From positions 1 through 44,978 of the forward strand of contig NZ_JAAZWB010000038.1 of the NCBI RefSeq assembly GCF_012524115.1: 44,978 nucleotides of DNA, in the 5' to 3' direction. Positions 15,106-23,036 of this stretch are shown here, piece after piece; positions within the stretch are counted from its first letter, which is position 1, and every line of letters begins with the position of its first letter. The position numbers and the translations under genes are program-made. Under the pieces are notes generated by a model, which saw nothing but the letters and a program-made list of their open reading frames with translations, did no database searches and had not been told where the DNA came from. This DNA comes from Bacillus sp. RO1. GTDB taxonomy: Bacteria > Bacillota > Bacilli > Bacillales > Bacillaceae_I.

Positions 15106-16056
15106 TTATCTCTCCCCCATTTCCAACAAAGCTTTGGCTGTGTACTGATCGGTTATGAGGACATTGGCATATTTACTGTTGAGTGCCCCCAATATGCCTT
15201 CCATCTTTTTATTTCCCCCTGCTACAAGAATGCTATATTCTTTTTCAGCAAGTTGAGAAAGCTCAATGCCAATAGTTCGTTCGTTCAATGATTGATTGCT
15301 GATGTGTCCGTTTATATCGATGAACCGTGAGCAGATATCTGCCACTGTTTCGTTTTTCTTTAACGTTTCCACATCACTGTCCAAAAAGTAACCCGCTCTC
15401 ATCAGAGTGGATTGCTCCCCAGCTTCCCCAACTGTATAAATAGCGATATTAGCCTTTTTCCCAAGCTCTAAAACCTTATTAATGTGACGGTCAGCGACTA
15501 TTGCCTGCTTTACGACAGGATGATCGACTACTGCCGGCACAGGCAGAAAGTGTGGTGTAGTATGGAAAGCCGTTGCCAGTCCATTAATAATGTCTGAGGC
15601 GTGCGTATTTAATTCCGAATAACTAACGCCGCCATTCAACTGCACGATTTCCACATCATGCACACTTTTAGGCTTAAGCTGCTGAGATAATTGGTACAGC
15701 GTTGTGCCCCAAGTGATACCGATTGTATCACCAGTTTTGACAATGCTGTATAAATACTCAGCTCCTGCCTCCCCGATTTTCTGTTTGATATGACTATCTT
15801 CATAAGCTGGTACGGATGCAACCACGCAATCCTTCAGTTTATATTTTTCCATGAGTTGGGAAGCCAGCCCGTTCAAATCTTCTGTTGGATCACAAATCTT
15901 GATATGTACAACCCCATCTTGTTTTGCCTGATCAAGAAGACGGGATACGGTAGGGCGAGATACCCCCAGCTTCTTGGCAATTTCTTGCTGGCTATAATTA
16001 AAGAGATAGTACATTTTAGCCACTTCTACCAAACGGGCTATCTTTTCATTTTGCAT
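15106..16056 (-). CDS. deoR: SorC/DeoR-type regulator of deoxyribonucleoside use
   Basis: About 316 residues. The N-terminal helix-turn-helix (FNYSQQEIAKKLGVSRPTVSRLL, residues 19-41) is followed by a SorC-family sugar-phosphate-binding domain (GDTIGITWGTTLYQLSQQL; ILVAGGNKKMEGILGAL). It is the architecture of B. subtilis DeoR, which represses dra-nupC-pdp and is released by deoxyribose-5-phosphate. ATG 16056 has GGGTG 8 nt upstream; GTG 16062 is the alternative. First gene of the BMC operon, so it should autoregulate with it. The inducer fits the DeoC substrate. Confidence 0.9.
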   Translation of the reverse strand: MQNEKIARLVEVAKMYYLFNYSQQEIAKKLGVSRPTVSRLLDQAKQDGVVHIKICDPTEDLNGLASQLMEKYKLKDCVVASVPAYEDSHIKQKIGEAGAEYLYSIVKTGDTIGITWGTTLYQLSQQLKPKSVHDVEIVQLNGGVSYSELNTHASDIINGLATAFHTTPHFLPVPAVVDHPVVKQAIVADRHINKVLELGKKANIAIYTVGEAGEQSTLMRAGYFLDSDVETLKKNETVADICSRFIDINGHISNQSLNERTIGIELSQLAEKEYSILVAGGNKKMEGILGALNSKYANVLITDQYTAKALLEMGER

Positions 16057-16104
16057 ACTCACTTCACCCGATTTTCAAATTATGTTCATGATAAGCGTAC
16101 AAAA

Positions 16105-16155
16105 TTGCTTAGAATCATGGTGACGCTTGTAGAATGATAGTCTTATTCTAAGCAA
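16105..16155 (-). promoter_or_regulatory. Inverted repeat in the deoR-BMC operon leader
   Basis: A perfect 11-bp inverted repeat, TTGCTTAGAAT / ATTCTAAGCAA, separated by 29 nt, in the roughly 150-nt 5' untranslated region between the promoter and deoR. It could form an RNA stem or be a second protein-binding site. There is no T-run, so it is not a simple terminator. Confidence 0.55.
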
Positions 16156-16189
16156 ATTAGGAAATTAGTGAACTTTTGTAAATTCATAT

Positions 16190-16236
16190 TTGAACATATG
16201 TTAAATTAATTATAAACCTGGAGAAAATTCTGTCAA
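16190..16236 (-). promoter_or_regulatory. Promoter and DeoR-like operator of the BMC operon
   Basis: On the minus strand TTGACA (16236-16231), a 16-nt spacer and TATAAT (16214-16209), a near-consensus SigA promoter. A palindrome, TTGAACATATGTTAAA (16190-16205), sits at the transcription start and resembles the B. subtilis DeoR site (ATTGAAC...TTTCAAT). A weaker copy with TGAAC...ATTCA follows at 16168-16185. Binding here would block transcription. Confidence 0.75.
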
Positions 16237-16261
16237 CACATTTTATTTCAAAAAGTCAGAT

Positions 16262-16275
16262 ATGTAAGCGTTTAA
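16262..16275 (-). promoter_or_regulatory. Possible cre (CcpA) site upstream of the BMC promoter
   Basis: ATGTAAGCGTTTAAT contains 12 of 14 positions of TGWAANCGNTNWCA. It lies about 30 bp upstream of the -35 box. Moderate match only. Confidence 0.4.
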
Positions 16276-16291
16276 TTGTGCTAATAACGAC

Positions 16292-16323
16292 AAAAAACAC
16301 GCCCCCAATAAAGAGAGCGCGTC
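16292..16323 (-). terminator. Terminator of the nucleoside transporter operon
   Basis: On the minus strand ACGCGCTC pairs imperfectly with GGGGGCGT, followed by GTTTTTT, 18 bp after the last permease stop. It separates the transporter and BMC transcription units. Confidence 0.65.
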
Positions 16324-16340
16324 TAAAGCTAATATTAACC

Positions 16341-17291
16341 TTATCGTTTTCCAGAATCAAATGGTTCTCCCACAGCTTTTGGAGCTTGAGAGGATTTAGA
16401 GAATACGATTAACGCAATTAACGTCACCACGTATGGAAATACCTTCAAAAATACTGGCGGAATGACAGCCAAAGAAGGGATTACCTGTGAAACGTTCGCA
16501 ACCGTAGTGGCAAAACCGAAGAACAGAGTTGCCGCCAGGATCCCAAGTGGCTTCCACTGGCCGAAAATCAAGGACGCAAGTGCTAAGAATCCAAGACCTG
16601 CAACCGTTCCGTTGAATTCTCCACCAGTTGTTACGATGAAAACTGCTCCTCCTAAACCAGAGAAAGCTCCTGAAATCATTACCCCAATATAACGCATTTT
16701 ACTTACGCTGATCCCAGCTGCTTCTGCTGCATGTGGATGCTCACCGCAAGAACGAAGACGAAGTCCAAAAGGTGTTTTATATAGCATGAATGCACTTACT
16801 AACAAAATGGCAAGAACAAGCCAAGTCGTTGCATAGGTTCTCGTGAAGAGCAAGCTGCCAATCACAGGAATATCTGATAAAAACGGAACATTAAAAGGTT
16901 TTAATGTGCTGATTTGAATGTTTCCGCTACCTGTAATATTTCTAGCCAAGAAGACGGTGATAGCTGCAGCAATCATATTGATGGCTGTACCACTGATAAT
17001 CTGGTTGGCATGAAGATTGATACTTGCAAACGCATGAAGAAGGGAGAACAATAATCCCATCAAGGTAGCAAGTGCTAGCCCGATCCAGATTGCTTTTTGT
17101 TGGCCTGGCATCATTTCCTGCATGTTCAAAATGACAAGGGCTCCTGTGAATGCCCCGATGACCATTAATCCTTCTAAACCAATGTTAACAACTCCACTTC
17201 GCTCACTGAATAAAGCTCCCAACGCTGTGATCAAAAGAGGGATAGTGAAGATGATTGCGTACGGTGCTATCTGTTGAATCACTGTCCACAT
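16341..17291 (-). CDS. Nucleoside ABC transporter permease (YufQ/NupQ type)
   Basis: A 316-residue polytopic membrane protein of the BPD_transp_2 family with about 8-9 hydrophobic segments. The conserved start ALFSERSGVVNIGLEGLMVIGAF and the GVMISGAFSGLGGAVFI loop, which contacts the ATPase, are typical of BmpA-type nucleoside permeases. The ribosome-binding site is GGAGGAGG. It is the last gene of the bmpA-ATPase-permease-permease operon and follows its partner permease by 3 bp. With the partner it forms the heterodimeric channel. Confidence 0.93.
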   Translation of the reverse strand: MWTVIQQIAPYAIIFTIPLLITALGALFSERSGVVNIGLEGLMVIGAFTGALVILNMQEMMPGQQKAIWIGLALATLMGLLFSLLHAFASINLHANQIISGTAINMIAAAITVFLARNITGSGNIQISTLKPFNVPFLSDIPVIGSLLFTRTYATTWLVLAILLVSAFMLYKTPFGLRLRSCGEHPHAAEAAGISVSKMRYIGVMISGAFSGLGGAVFIVTTGGEFNGTVAGLGFLALASLIFGQWKPLGILAATLFFGFATTVANVSQVIPSLAVIPPVFLKVFPYVVTLIALIVFSKSSQAPKAVGEPFDSGKR

Positions 17292-17294
17292 ACC

Positions 17295-18380
17295 TTAAAC
17301 CTCCTCCTTCTTTTGAACGTTGTTTTGAGTTGCTACTGGTTGTCTATTTTTCTTTTTATTAATAAAGTAGCGAATCATGCGATCGATCAGAATGCTTGTT
17401 GCAGCAAAATAGATGATGATAGCAATAATGGAATCTGCAATCTCAGGTGGAATATCTGTCATGGCATTCATAAATCCGCGACCGGAATATAAAAGACCGA
17501 AGAAAACAGCCGCAAGTAATACCCCAATACCCGTGTTTGCTCCAAGAAGTGCCACGGCAATCCCATCAAAACCTTGTGATGGCAGGATACCAATTTGGAT
17601 ACTTGTCGCATTTCCAGCATAGAATGCCACTCCCCCAAGACCAGCCAAACCACCGGCAATGACCATGGAAGTCACAATACTCCTGTTTACCGCAATTCCT
17701 GCATATTCCGCTGAATCACGGTTAAATCCTACTGCCTTCAACTCATAACCAAGTGTGGTTTTATTGATGATGAAGGAGAAGATGATTACTGCAATGGCAG
17801 CAATAAATAAACCAAGGTTAATATAAGACCCATCAAACATTTCTGTTAAAATTGGTGTACGTAAAGATGCAGACTCCGGTAGCTTTTTGGATTCTGTTTC
17901 CAAAAACTCGCCTTTAAAGTAGGCAGGAACCGCATAGTATACTGTCCAGTAGGCAATCCAGTTCATCATAATCGTAGAAACAACTTCATGTACGTTGAAC
18001 TTTGCCTTTAATAGTCCTGGAATAAAAGCCCAAAGTGCCCCACCGATAAAACCGGCCACGACCATCGCTACTAATAAAAGCGGTCTGGACAAATCAAAAG
18101 TCAGCCCGACAGCAACGGCACAAAAACCACCAAAAAGCATTTGCCCTGCCGCTCCGATATTAAACAACCCTGTACGGAATGCAAAAGCAACTGATAAACC
18201 TGTGAAAATAAGTGGCGTCGCTGTTGCTAGTGTATTTCCCATTCTGGACAGGTTCTTCAATCCGCCTTCAAACAAATATTTGTATCCTTCCACAGGATTG
18301 TTTCCTGTGACTGCCATCAATATCGCACCTGCAATCAAACCGAAAAGGACAGCAAGTAACGAGATTATGCCATTTCTCAT
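17295..18380 (-). CDS. Nucleoside ABC transporter permease (YufP/NupP type)
   Basis: A 361-residue permease with about 9 hydrophobic segments, beginning ISLLAVLFGLIAGAILMAV. The FRTGLFNIGAAGQMLFGGF motif and the SMVIAGGLAGLGGVAFYAG ATPase-contact loop mark it as the first permease of BmpA-type nucleoside systems. The start overlaps the ATPase stop by 4 bp. The charged C-terminal tail (NKKKNRQ...KKEEV) is cytoplasmic. Confidence 0.93.
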   Translation of the reverse strand: MRNGIISLLAVLFGLIAGAILMAVTGNNPVEGYKYLFEGGLKNLSRMGNTLATATPLIFTGLSVAFAFRTGLFNIGAAGQMLFGGFCAVAVGLTFDLSRPLLLVAMVVAGFIGGALWAFIPGLLKAKFNVHEVVSTIMMNWIAYWTVYYAVPAYFKGEFLETESKKLPESASLRTPILTEMFDGSYINLGLFIAAIAVIIFSFIINKTTLGYELKAVGFNRDSAEYAGIAVNRSIVTSMVIAGGLAGLGGVAFYAGNATSIQIGILPSQGFDGIAVALLGANTGIGVLLAAVFFGLLYSGRGFMNAMTDIPPEIADSIIAIIIYFAATSILIDRMIRYFINKKKNRQPVATQNNVQKKEEV

Positions 18381-19900
18381 TCTTCTTCCCCCTTCATCAC
18401 GCCTGCCATCATCAGACCAAGTTCGTTCTCGTTTGTTTCCTTTGCATTCACGATTCCAACTAGTTGGCCATTGTTCACAACGGCGATGCGATCTGAAACA
18501 TTTAATACTTCATCTAATTCCAAGGACACAAGTAAAACAGCCTTCCCTTTATCACGCTGTTCCACTAGTCTTTTGTGGATATATTCAATAGAACCAACAT
18601 CTAGTCCGCGAGTAGGCTGCACGGCAATTAGCAGTGTTGGGTCTAGTTCAATCTCGCGTCCAATAACCGCTTTTTGCTGGTTACCACCTGATAGGGATCT
18701 GGCAATGGACTTCCCGCCCTCACCTGAACGGACATCAAAGCTGTTGATAATGTTATCAGCATGCTTTTTAATCGCAGCAAAATTAAGCACGCCGCGTTTA
18801 GAATATGGCTCTTTATGATAAAGCTCGAGCACCATATTCTCCTCAATCGTATAATCCAAAACAAGTCCGTGCTTATGACGGTCTTCTGGAATATGGGCAA
18901 TCCCGCTTGCGATTCTAGAACGCACCGGCATTTTAGTAATGTCTTTTCCTTCAAAAAGGATGGTCCCGGAGTCCGCTTGCTTTAAGCCAGTAATACTTTC
19001 CACAATTTCAGCCTGGCCGTTTCCGTCTACCCCTGCAATGCCAAGGATTTCACCTTTTTTAAGCTCTAAGGACATATTCTTAAGGGCAACAACGTCTTTC
19101 CCCTTCTTTACTGATACATTATCCATCTTCAACACAACGTCGCTTGGAGTCGCTTCTCTTTTCTCGACCTTGAAGTTGACTTCGCGTCCGACCATCATTT
19201 CCGCCATTTGTTCTTTTGACGTTTCCGCCACATTCACCGTGCCAATTGTCTTTCCTCTTCTGATAACCGTACACCTGTCTGCCATCGCTTTAATTTCTTT
19301 CAGTTTGTGCGTGATAATGATAATGGATTTACCTTCTGCGATAAGGTTCTTCATAATCTTACCTAGTTCCTCAATCTCCTGAGGGGTAAGAACCGCGGTA
19401 GGCTCGTCCAAAATTAATACGTCCGCTTGACGATAAAGCATTTTTAGAATTTCAACACGCTGTTGCATGCCGACAGAAATGTCTTCAATTTTGGCATGTG
19501 GATCCACATTCAAGCCATATTTTTTAGACAATTCTTCAATTCTTTTGCTGGCCGTTTTCTTATCAAGCACATACAATTTATGCAATTCAGAACCAAGCAT
19601 GATGTTTTCTGTTACCGTAAAGTTACTGACCAGCTTGAAGTGTTGGTGGACCATCCCGATACCAAGTTTTGTCGCGACATTAGGATTGGCAATCTTCGTT
19701 TCCTTGCCATTAATTTTTATAGATCCTCTATCCGGTTGATACATACCGAACAAAATAGCCATCAGTGTTGATTTCCCGGCACCATTTTCTCCAAGAAGGG
19801 CGTGAATTTCCCCTTGCTTCAGACGAAGTGTAATATCATCATTGGCAACTATTCCAGTAAACTCTTTCCGGATATTGAGCATCTCCACTACATAGTCCAT
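18377..19900 (-). CDS. Nucleoside ABC transporter duplicated ATPase (YufO/NupO type)
   Basis: About 507 residues with two ABC domains. The first has Walker A GENGAGKST, an ISVGMQQRVEI signature and Walker B VLILDEPTAVL. The second has a degenerate Walker A (GVDGNGQAE, no GKS/T) but a good LSGGNQQKAVIGRE signature, as is usual in sugar/nucleoside tandem ATPases. The frame runs upstream to 19984, but ATG 19900 has GGGAGA 8 nt upstream and begins at the normal MDYVVEMLNI. It is separated from bmpA by 370 bp holding a terminator and dispersed repeat copy D. Confidence 0.94.
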   Translation of the reverse strand: MDYVVEMLNIRKEFTGIVANDDITLRLKQGEIHALLGENGAGKSTLMAILFGMYQPDRGSIKINGKETKIANPNVATKLGIGMVHQHFKLVSNFTVTENIMLGSELHKLYVLDKKTASKRIEELSKKYGLNVDPHAKIEDISVGMQQRVEILKMLYRQADVLILDEPTAVLTPQEIEELGKIMKNLIAEGKSIIIITHKLKEIKAMADRCTVIRRGKTIGTVNVAETSKEQMAEMMVGREVNFKVEKREATPSDVVLKMDNVSVKKGKDVVALKNMSLELKKGEILGIAGVDGNGQAEIVESITGLKQADSGTILFEGKDITKMPVRSRIASGIAHIPEDRHKHGLVLDYTIEENMVLELYHKEPYSKRGVLNFAAIKKHADNIINSFDVRSGEGGKSIARSLSGGNQQKAVIGREIELDPTLLIAVQPTRGLDVGSIEYIHKRLVEQRDKGKAVLLVSLELDEVLNVSDRIAVVNNGQLVGIVNAKETNENELGLMMAGVMKGEEE

Positions 19901-19973
19901 AGAGTGATTCTCCCTTTTTTGTTTTTGGTTTTTTCGCAAAGGTTGCCGTTTATAAGCTGTCCCGTTTCTTTTC

Positions 19974-20090
19974 GTTGCAGCCACTTGCTTTCCTCGGGGA
20001 GGGCCGAGAGCCTCCTCGGCTTTGCCTGCGGGGTCTCTCGTTTCCCTCTATCTCCCGCAGGAGTCAAGTGGCTTCCACTCCAATCCACTA
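19974..20090 (+). repeat. Dispersed structured repeat, copy D, between bmpA and the ATPase gene
   Basis: The same subfamily as copy C without the insert: GTTGCAGCCACTTGC ... CAAGTGGCTTCC ... CTCCAATCCACTA. The GCCACTTG / CAAGTGGC arms pair. It follows the bmpA terminator in the operon. Confidence 0.8.
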
Positions 20091-20180
20091 ATATCCAACA
20101 CTCTATAAACTCCAACAAACTTTGCCAAAACAGTTTATTTATCCCAAGAGGACAGACAACTAACCTCTTACATTTGCATT

Positions 20181-20205
20181 AAAAAAGGCGGGTCACCCCG
20201 CCTTT
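20181..20205 (-). terminator. Strong intercistronic terminator after bmpA
   Basis: On the minus strand AAAGGCGGG-GTGA-CCCGCCTTT followed by TTT: a 9-bp GC-rich stem with a tetraloop. Partial read-through would give more binding protein than transporter. Confidence 0.88.
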
Positions 20206-20269
20206 ACTTTATCAATCTGAATCTAGCAAACGAATTTGCTTTAGATAATTACGCCAGGTAGTGCACGTA

Positions 20270-21376
20270 TTACTTGATCAAATCGCCTTGCTCAGCAGAT
20301 ACTTCCACTTCACCGGATTTGATTAGTTCAAAGATCTCATTAACTTTAGTAGATGTTTCATCACTTAAGTTTGGATTTTCTTCAGGAAGTCCTACGCCAT
20401 CGTTTTTCGCATCGAATGTAAGTGTTTCTCCACCTGGGAACTCTCCATCGATTTCAGCTTTAATCATATCAGCAGCAGCTGTGTCAATTTTCTTCATTGC
20501 AGAAGTCAAGATTACAGATTCACCGTTGTCCATTTTACCTTCTTCGTATTGGTCAACGTCTACTCCTACCATCCATACTTCGTCTCCGCCTGCTACACGT
20601 GTTTTCGCTTCGTTGATTGCCCCAACGCCAACTCCACCCGCAGCTGCGAAGATTACATTTACGCCACGGTCAAACATTGCTCCAGCAATTTGCTGACCTG
20701 CAGCTACATCATCAAATGTACCTTGGTACACAACGTTTTCTTCTTTAATGCTTACATTTGTATCTAGGTTTTCATTAGCATACGCAATACCTTGTTGGAA
20801 GCCCCAGTTAAACTTTTGAACTGGAGGAATTTCCATACCACCGATGAAACCAGCTTCGCCTTCTTTTAACTCAAGAGCCGTAGCAACACCAGCTAAGAAT
20901 CCAGCTTCGTGCTCAGCGAAGAAGATAGATACTGTGTTTTCACCTACAACAGGGTTGAAGTCACCATTATGTGGAGATCCATCGATCAGAACGAACTTTG
21001 CATCTTCATATTGACTTTGTGCTTGGAATACCGCTGTTTCAAATTTAAATCCAGGAGTAACAATAAATTTAAAGTCTGCATCATATAAGTTTGTGATTTC
21101 TTGCATGTAGTCAGCTTCTGTAGTACCAGCTGGCTTTAAGTATTTCTCTTTAATGCCGAAGTCTTCTTTAGCTTGAAGGATCCCAGTCCAAGTACCTTCA
21201 TTAAAAGATTTGTCATCAATCGTTCCAGCATCCGTTACCATTCCGACCATTAAGTCAGAACCGCTGCCATCGCCAGAAGCAGAGTCAGAACCGCCATTAT
21301 TGTCTGTACCGCAACCTACTAGAAAGATCATCGTAGTTAAAACAGTGACGATCGTTGCAATTAAACCCTTTTTCAT
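20270..21376 (-). CDS. bmpA: BmpA-family nucleoside-binding lipoprotein
   Basis: A 368-residue substrate-binding protein. A lipoprotein signal peptide ends at the lipobox LVGC (Cys22), followed by a Gly/Ser/Asp linker. BMP-family landmarks are DAGTIDDKSFNEGTWTGI, PGFKFETAVFQAQSQY and FAAAGGVGVGAINEA. In B. subtilis the equivalent (YufN/NupN) binds guanosine for NupOPQ; related proteins bind other nucleosides, and deoxynucleosides are inferred here from the adjacent BMC. First gene of the transporter operon, behind a promoter with a DeoR-like palindrome. Confidence 0.94.
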   Translation of the reverse strand: MKKGLIATIVTVLTTMIFLVGCGTDNNGGSDSASGDGSGSDLMVGMVTDAGTIDDKSFNEGTWTGILQAKEDFGIKEKYLKPAGTTEADYMQEITNLYDADFKFIVTPGFKFETAVFQAQSQYEDAKFVLIDGSPHNGDFNPVVGENTVSIFFAEHEAGFLAGVATALELKEGEAGFIGGMEIPPVQKFNWGFQQGIAYANENLDTNVSIKEENVVYQGTFDDVAAGQQIAGAMFDRGVNVIFAAAGGVGVGAINEAKTRVAGGDEVWMVGVDVDQYEEGKMDNGESVILTSAMKKIDTAAADMIKAEIDGEFPGGETLTFDAKNDGVGLPEENPNLSDETSTKVNEIFELIKSGEVEVSAEQGDLIK

Positions 21377-21433
21377 GCCATAATTCCCCCAAAATTATAA
21401 ATTTATAGTAAAGTGAAAACCCTTACTATACTA

Positions 21434-21494
21434 ACTATATTCGTAAACTTCCAATATTTCAATATATGTTTTTCAAAGATGAACATATTTTCAT
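21434..21494 (-). promoter_or_regulatory. Promoter and DeoR-like operator of the nucleoside transporter operon
   Basis: On the minus strand TTGAAA (21462-21457), a 17-nt spacer and TATAGT (21439-21434). Upstream is the palindrome ATGAACATATTTTCAT (21479-21494, 14 of 16 symmetric), sharing TGAACATAT with the site before deoR. ATTTCAAT, the right half of the B. subtilis DeoR site, overlaps the -35 region at 21456-21463. Confidence 0.65.
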
Positions 21495-21776
21495 GATTAA
21501 AAATACCTAGAAAAGAAAAATGTCGAAAATTTGCAGATAAATACTAGGTTTCTAGTATTTTGAATGGTAGAAATTACATAAAGGTATATAGGGGTCTGAC
21601 CCGCTCCCCGTTAAAGCGTTAAAGCACCACTAAAAACCTCAAAGCTTCTACTAGTTCCGCCACCATTTGTAAGCGGTCCTTTGTTTATTGTATGATAGGG
21701 TACATATATAGAATTATTCCTCACTTCTTCCTATATAAGAGTGAGTTCATTTTTTCATATAAGGACGTGTAAGAGA

Positions 21777-22484
21777 ATGAGAATAAATAAATTTATTAGT
21801 GACTCTGGTGTTGCTTCGAGACGCGGAGCAGATAAATTGATCGAAGAAGGTAGAGTCAAGATTAACGGGAAGGTAGCCAAGATTGGTGGTCAGGTAAACC
21901 CTGGAGATGAGGTATTGGTCAACGGACAACTTATCCGGATTGCTAGAGATAATGTTTATATCGCGTTGAACAAGCCAATTGGGATTACTAGCACCACTGA
22001 AAAGAAAGTAAAGGGAAATATCATTGACCTAGTGAACCATCCGTTACGTCTTTCCCATATCGGGCGTCTTGATAAGGAATCGGAAGGTTTGATTCTGCTA
22101 ACAAACGACGGTGATATCATTAATGAAATTTTGCGCCCAGAAAACAAGCATGAAAAAGAATATATTGTTTCTGTCGATAAACCGATTACGCCGGATTTTG
22201 TAAAGCAGATGTCTGAAGGCGTTAAGATACTAGGTACTAAGACACTCCCATGTGAAGTGGAACAGTTATCAAAGTTTGATTTTAAGATTATTTTGACTCA
22301 AGGATTAAACCGTCAGATCCGTCGCATGTGTGCAGAGCTTGGGTATGAAGTTTTAAGACTGCAGCGCACACGAATCATGAATATTGAGCTTGGAAATCTG
22401 CCGATGGGACAGTGGCGCGACCTTAGCAAAAAGGAAAAGCGCCAGTTGTTTGCTGAATTGAATTATGAGCCTAAGGAATGGTAA
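21777..22484 (+). CDS. rluF: 23S rRNA pseudouridine synthase, RluF-like
   Basis: A 235-residue RsuA/RluB/E/F-family enzyme that isomerises uridine in rRNA. An N-terminal S4 RNA-binding domain ([31 protein letters not shown]) precedes the catalytic domain with the essential Asp in [17 protein letters not shown], and [20 protein letters not shown] near the C-terminus. The frame opens at 21741 but the family start is ATG 21777, with AAGGA about 11 nt upstream. It is monocistronic, with its own terminator. RluF rather than RluB or RsuA is my best guess. Confidence 0.88.
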   Translation: MRINKFISDSGVASRRGADKLIEEGRVKINGKVAKIGGQVNPGDEVLVNGQLIRIARDNVYIALNKPIGITSTTEKKVKGNIIDLVNHPLRLSHIGRLDKESEGLILLTNDGDIINEILRPENKHEKEYIVSVDKPITPDFVKQMSEGVKILGTKTLPCEVEQLSKFDFKIILTQGLNRQIRRMCAELGYEVLRLQRTRIMNIELGNLPMGQWRDLSKKEKRQLFAELNYEPKEW

Positions 22485-22503
22485 AGAAGATGCTTGTCTA
22501 GCG

Positions 22504-22533
22504 TAGGAAAGGAATTCATTCCTTTCCTATTTC
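22504..22533 (+). terminator. Terminator of the pseudouridine synthase gene
   Basis: TAGGAAAGGAAT / ATTCCTTTCCTA, 12-bp perfect inverted repeat, then TTTCT, 19 bp after the stop. Confidence 0.7.
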
Positions 22534-22542
22534 TATGCATCT

Positions 22543-22920
22543 TCAAGCCTCCCGTCCCAGACAATTTGAATAGAACCTCATACCAGTCAAACCTTTGGAC
22601 TGATTACTGTTTTCCGCAGAAAGATCATTAAGAACCCCTGCCACTTCTAATCTTGCAATGTTGAACCTTTCAGATACCCTCAAGAAAAAATCCCAATCCC
22701 AATAATTTTTCATATATAGGTCAAACTTACCGATTTGATCATGAAGAAAGCTTGTATAAAGGAAGCCGGATGGGACAAACGTCGAAAACTCTCACATCGC
22801 AGTCAAATCTAGCTCATAGGCAAACAGATGCCTGGTTTTTGCCTCCCCAACGCGATTCCGCCTTACATACTGAACAACCTCTAACTCTTTACTTTTAAAA
22901 TGGGAATTACATCTAATTGA
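22543..22920 (-). pseudogene. Relic of a family 2 glycosyltransferase
   Basis: The minus strand encodes a readable C-terminal part: VVQYVRRNRVGEAKTRHLF, then an in-frame TGA after LTAM, then EFSTFVPSGFLYTSF, and KNYWDWDFFLRVSERFNIAR, with a TGA at 22543. The WDFFLRV motif is typical of GT2 enzymes. The N-terminal catalytic half is missing; upstream lies the promoter of the siderophore operon. It is a truncated, stop-containing relic and explains most of the 550-bp gap. Confidence 0.75.
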
Positions 22921-22940
22921 TTTTGTTTCTCAATTAGTCG

Positions 22941-23001
22941 TTGACATACTACTCTTATAGTCTTATAGTAATACTTGTAACGAAACTGATAATCATTATC
23001 A
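22941..23001 (+). promoter_or_regulatory. SigA promoter with perfect Fur box, siderophore operon
   Basis: TTGACA (22941-22946), a 17-nt spacer and TATAGT (22964-22969). TGATAATCATTATCA at 22987-23001 is an exact 7-1-7 Fur box just downstream of the transcription start, so iron repression is expected. Confidence 0.92.
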
Positions 23002-23036
23002 ATAATGTAAACTGACTATAAACTGGGGGTTACATA

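Noticed and set aside
21720-21757. Imperfect hairpin (CTCACT/AGTGAG) before rluF as an attenuator
   Set aside because: The stem has a bulge and the T-run is interrupted; too weak to call without homologous leaders.
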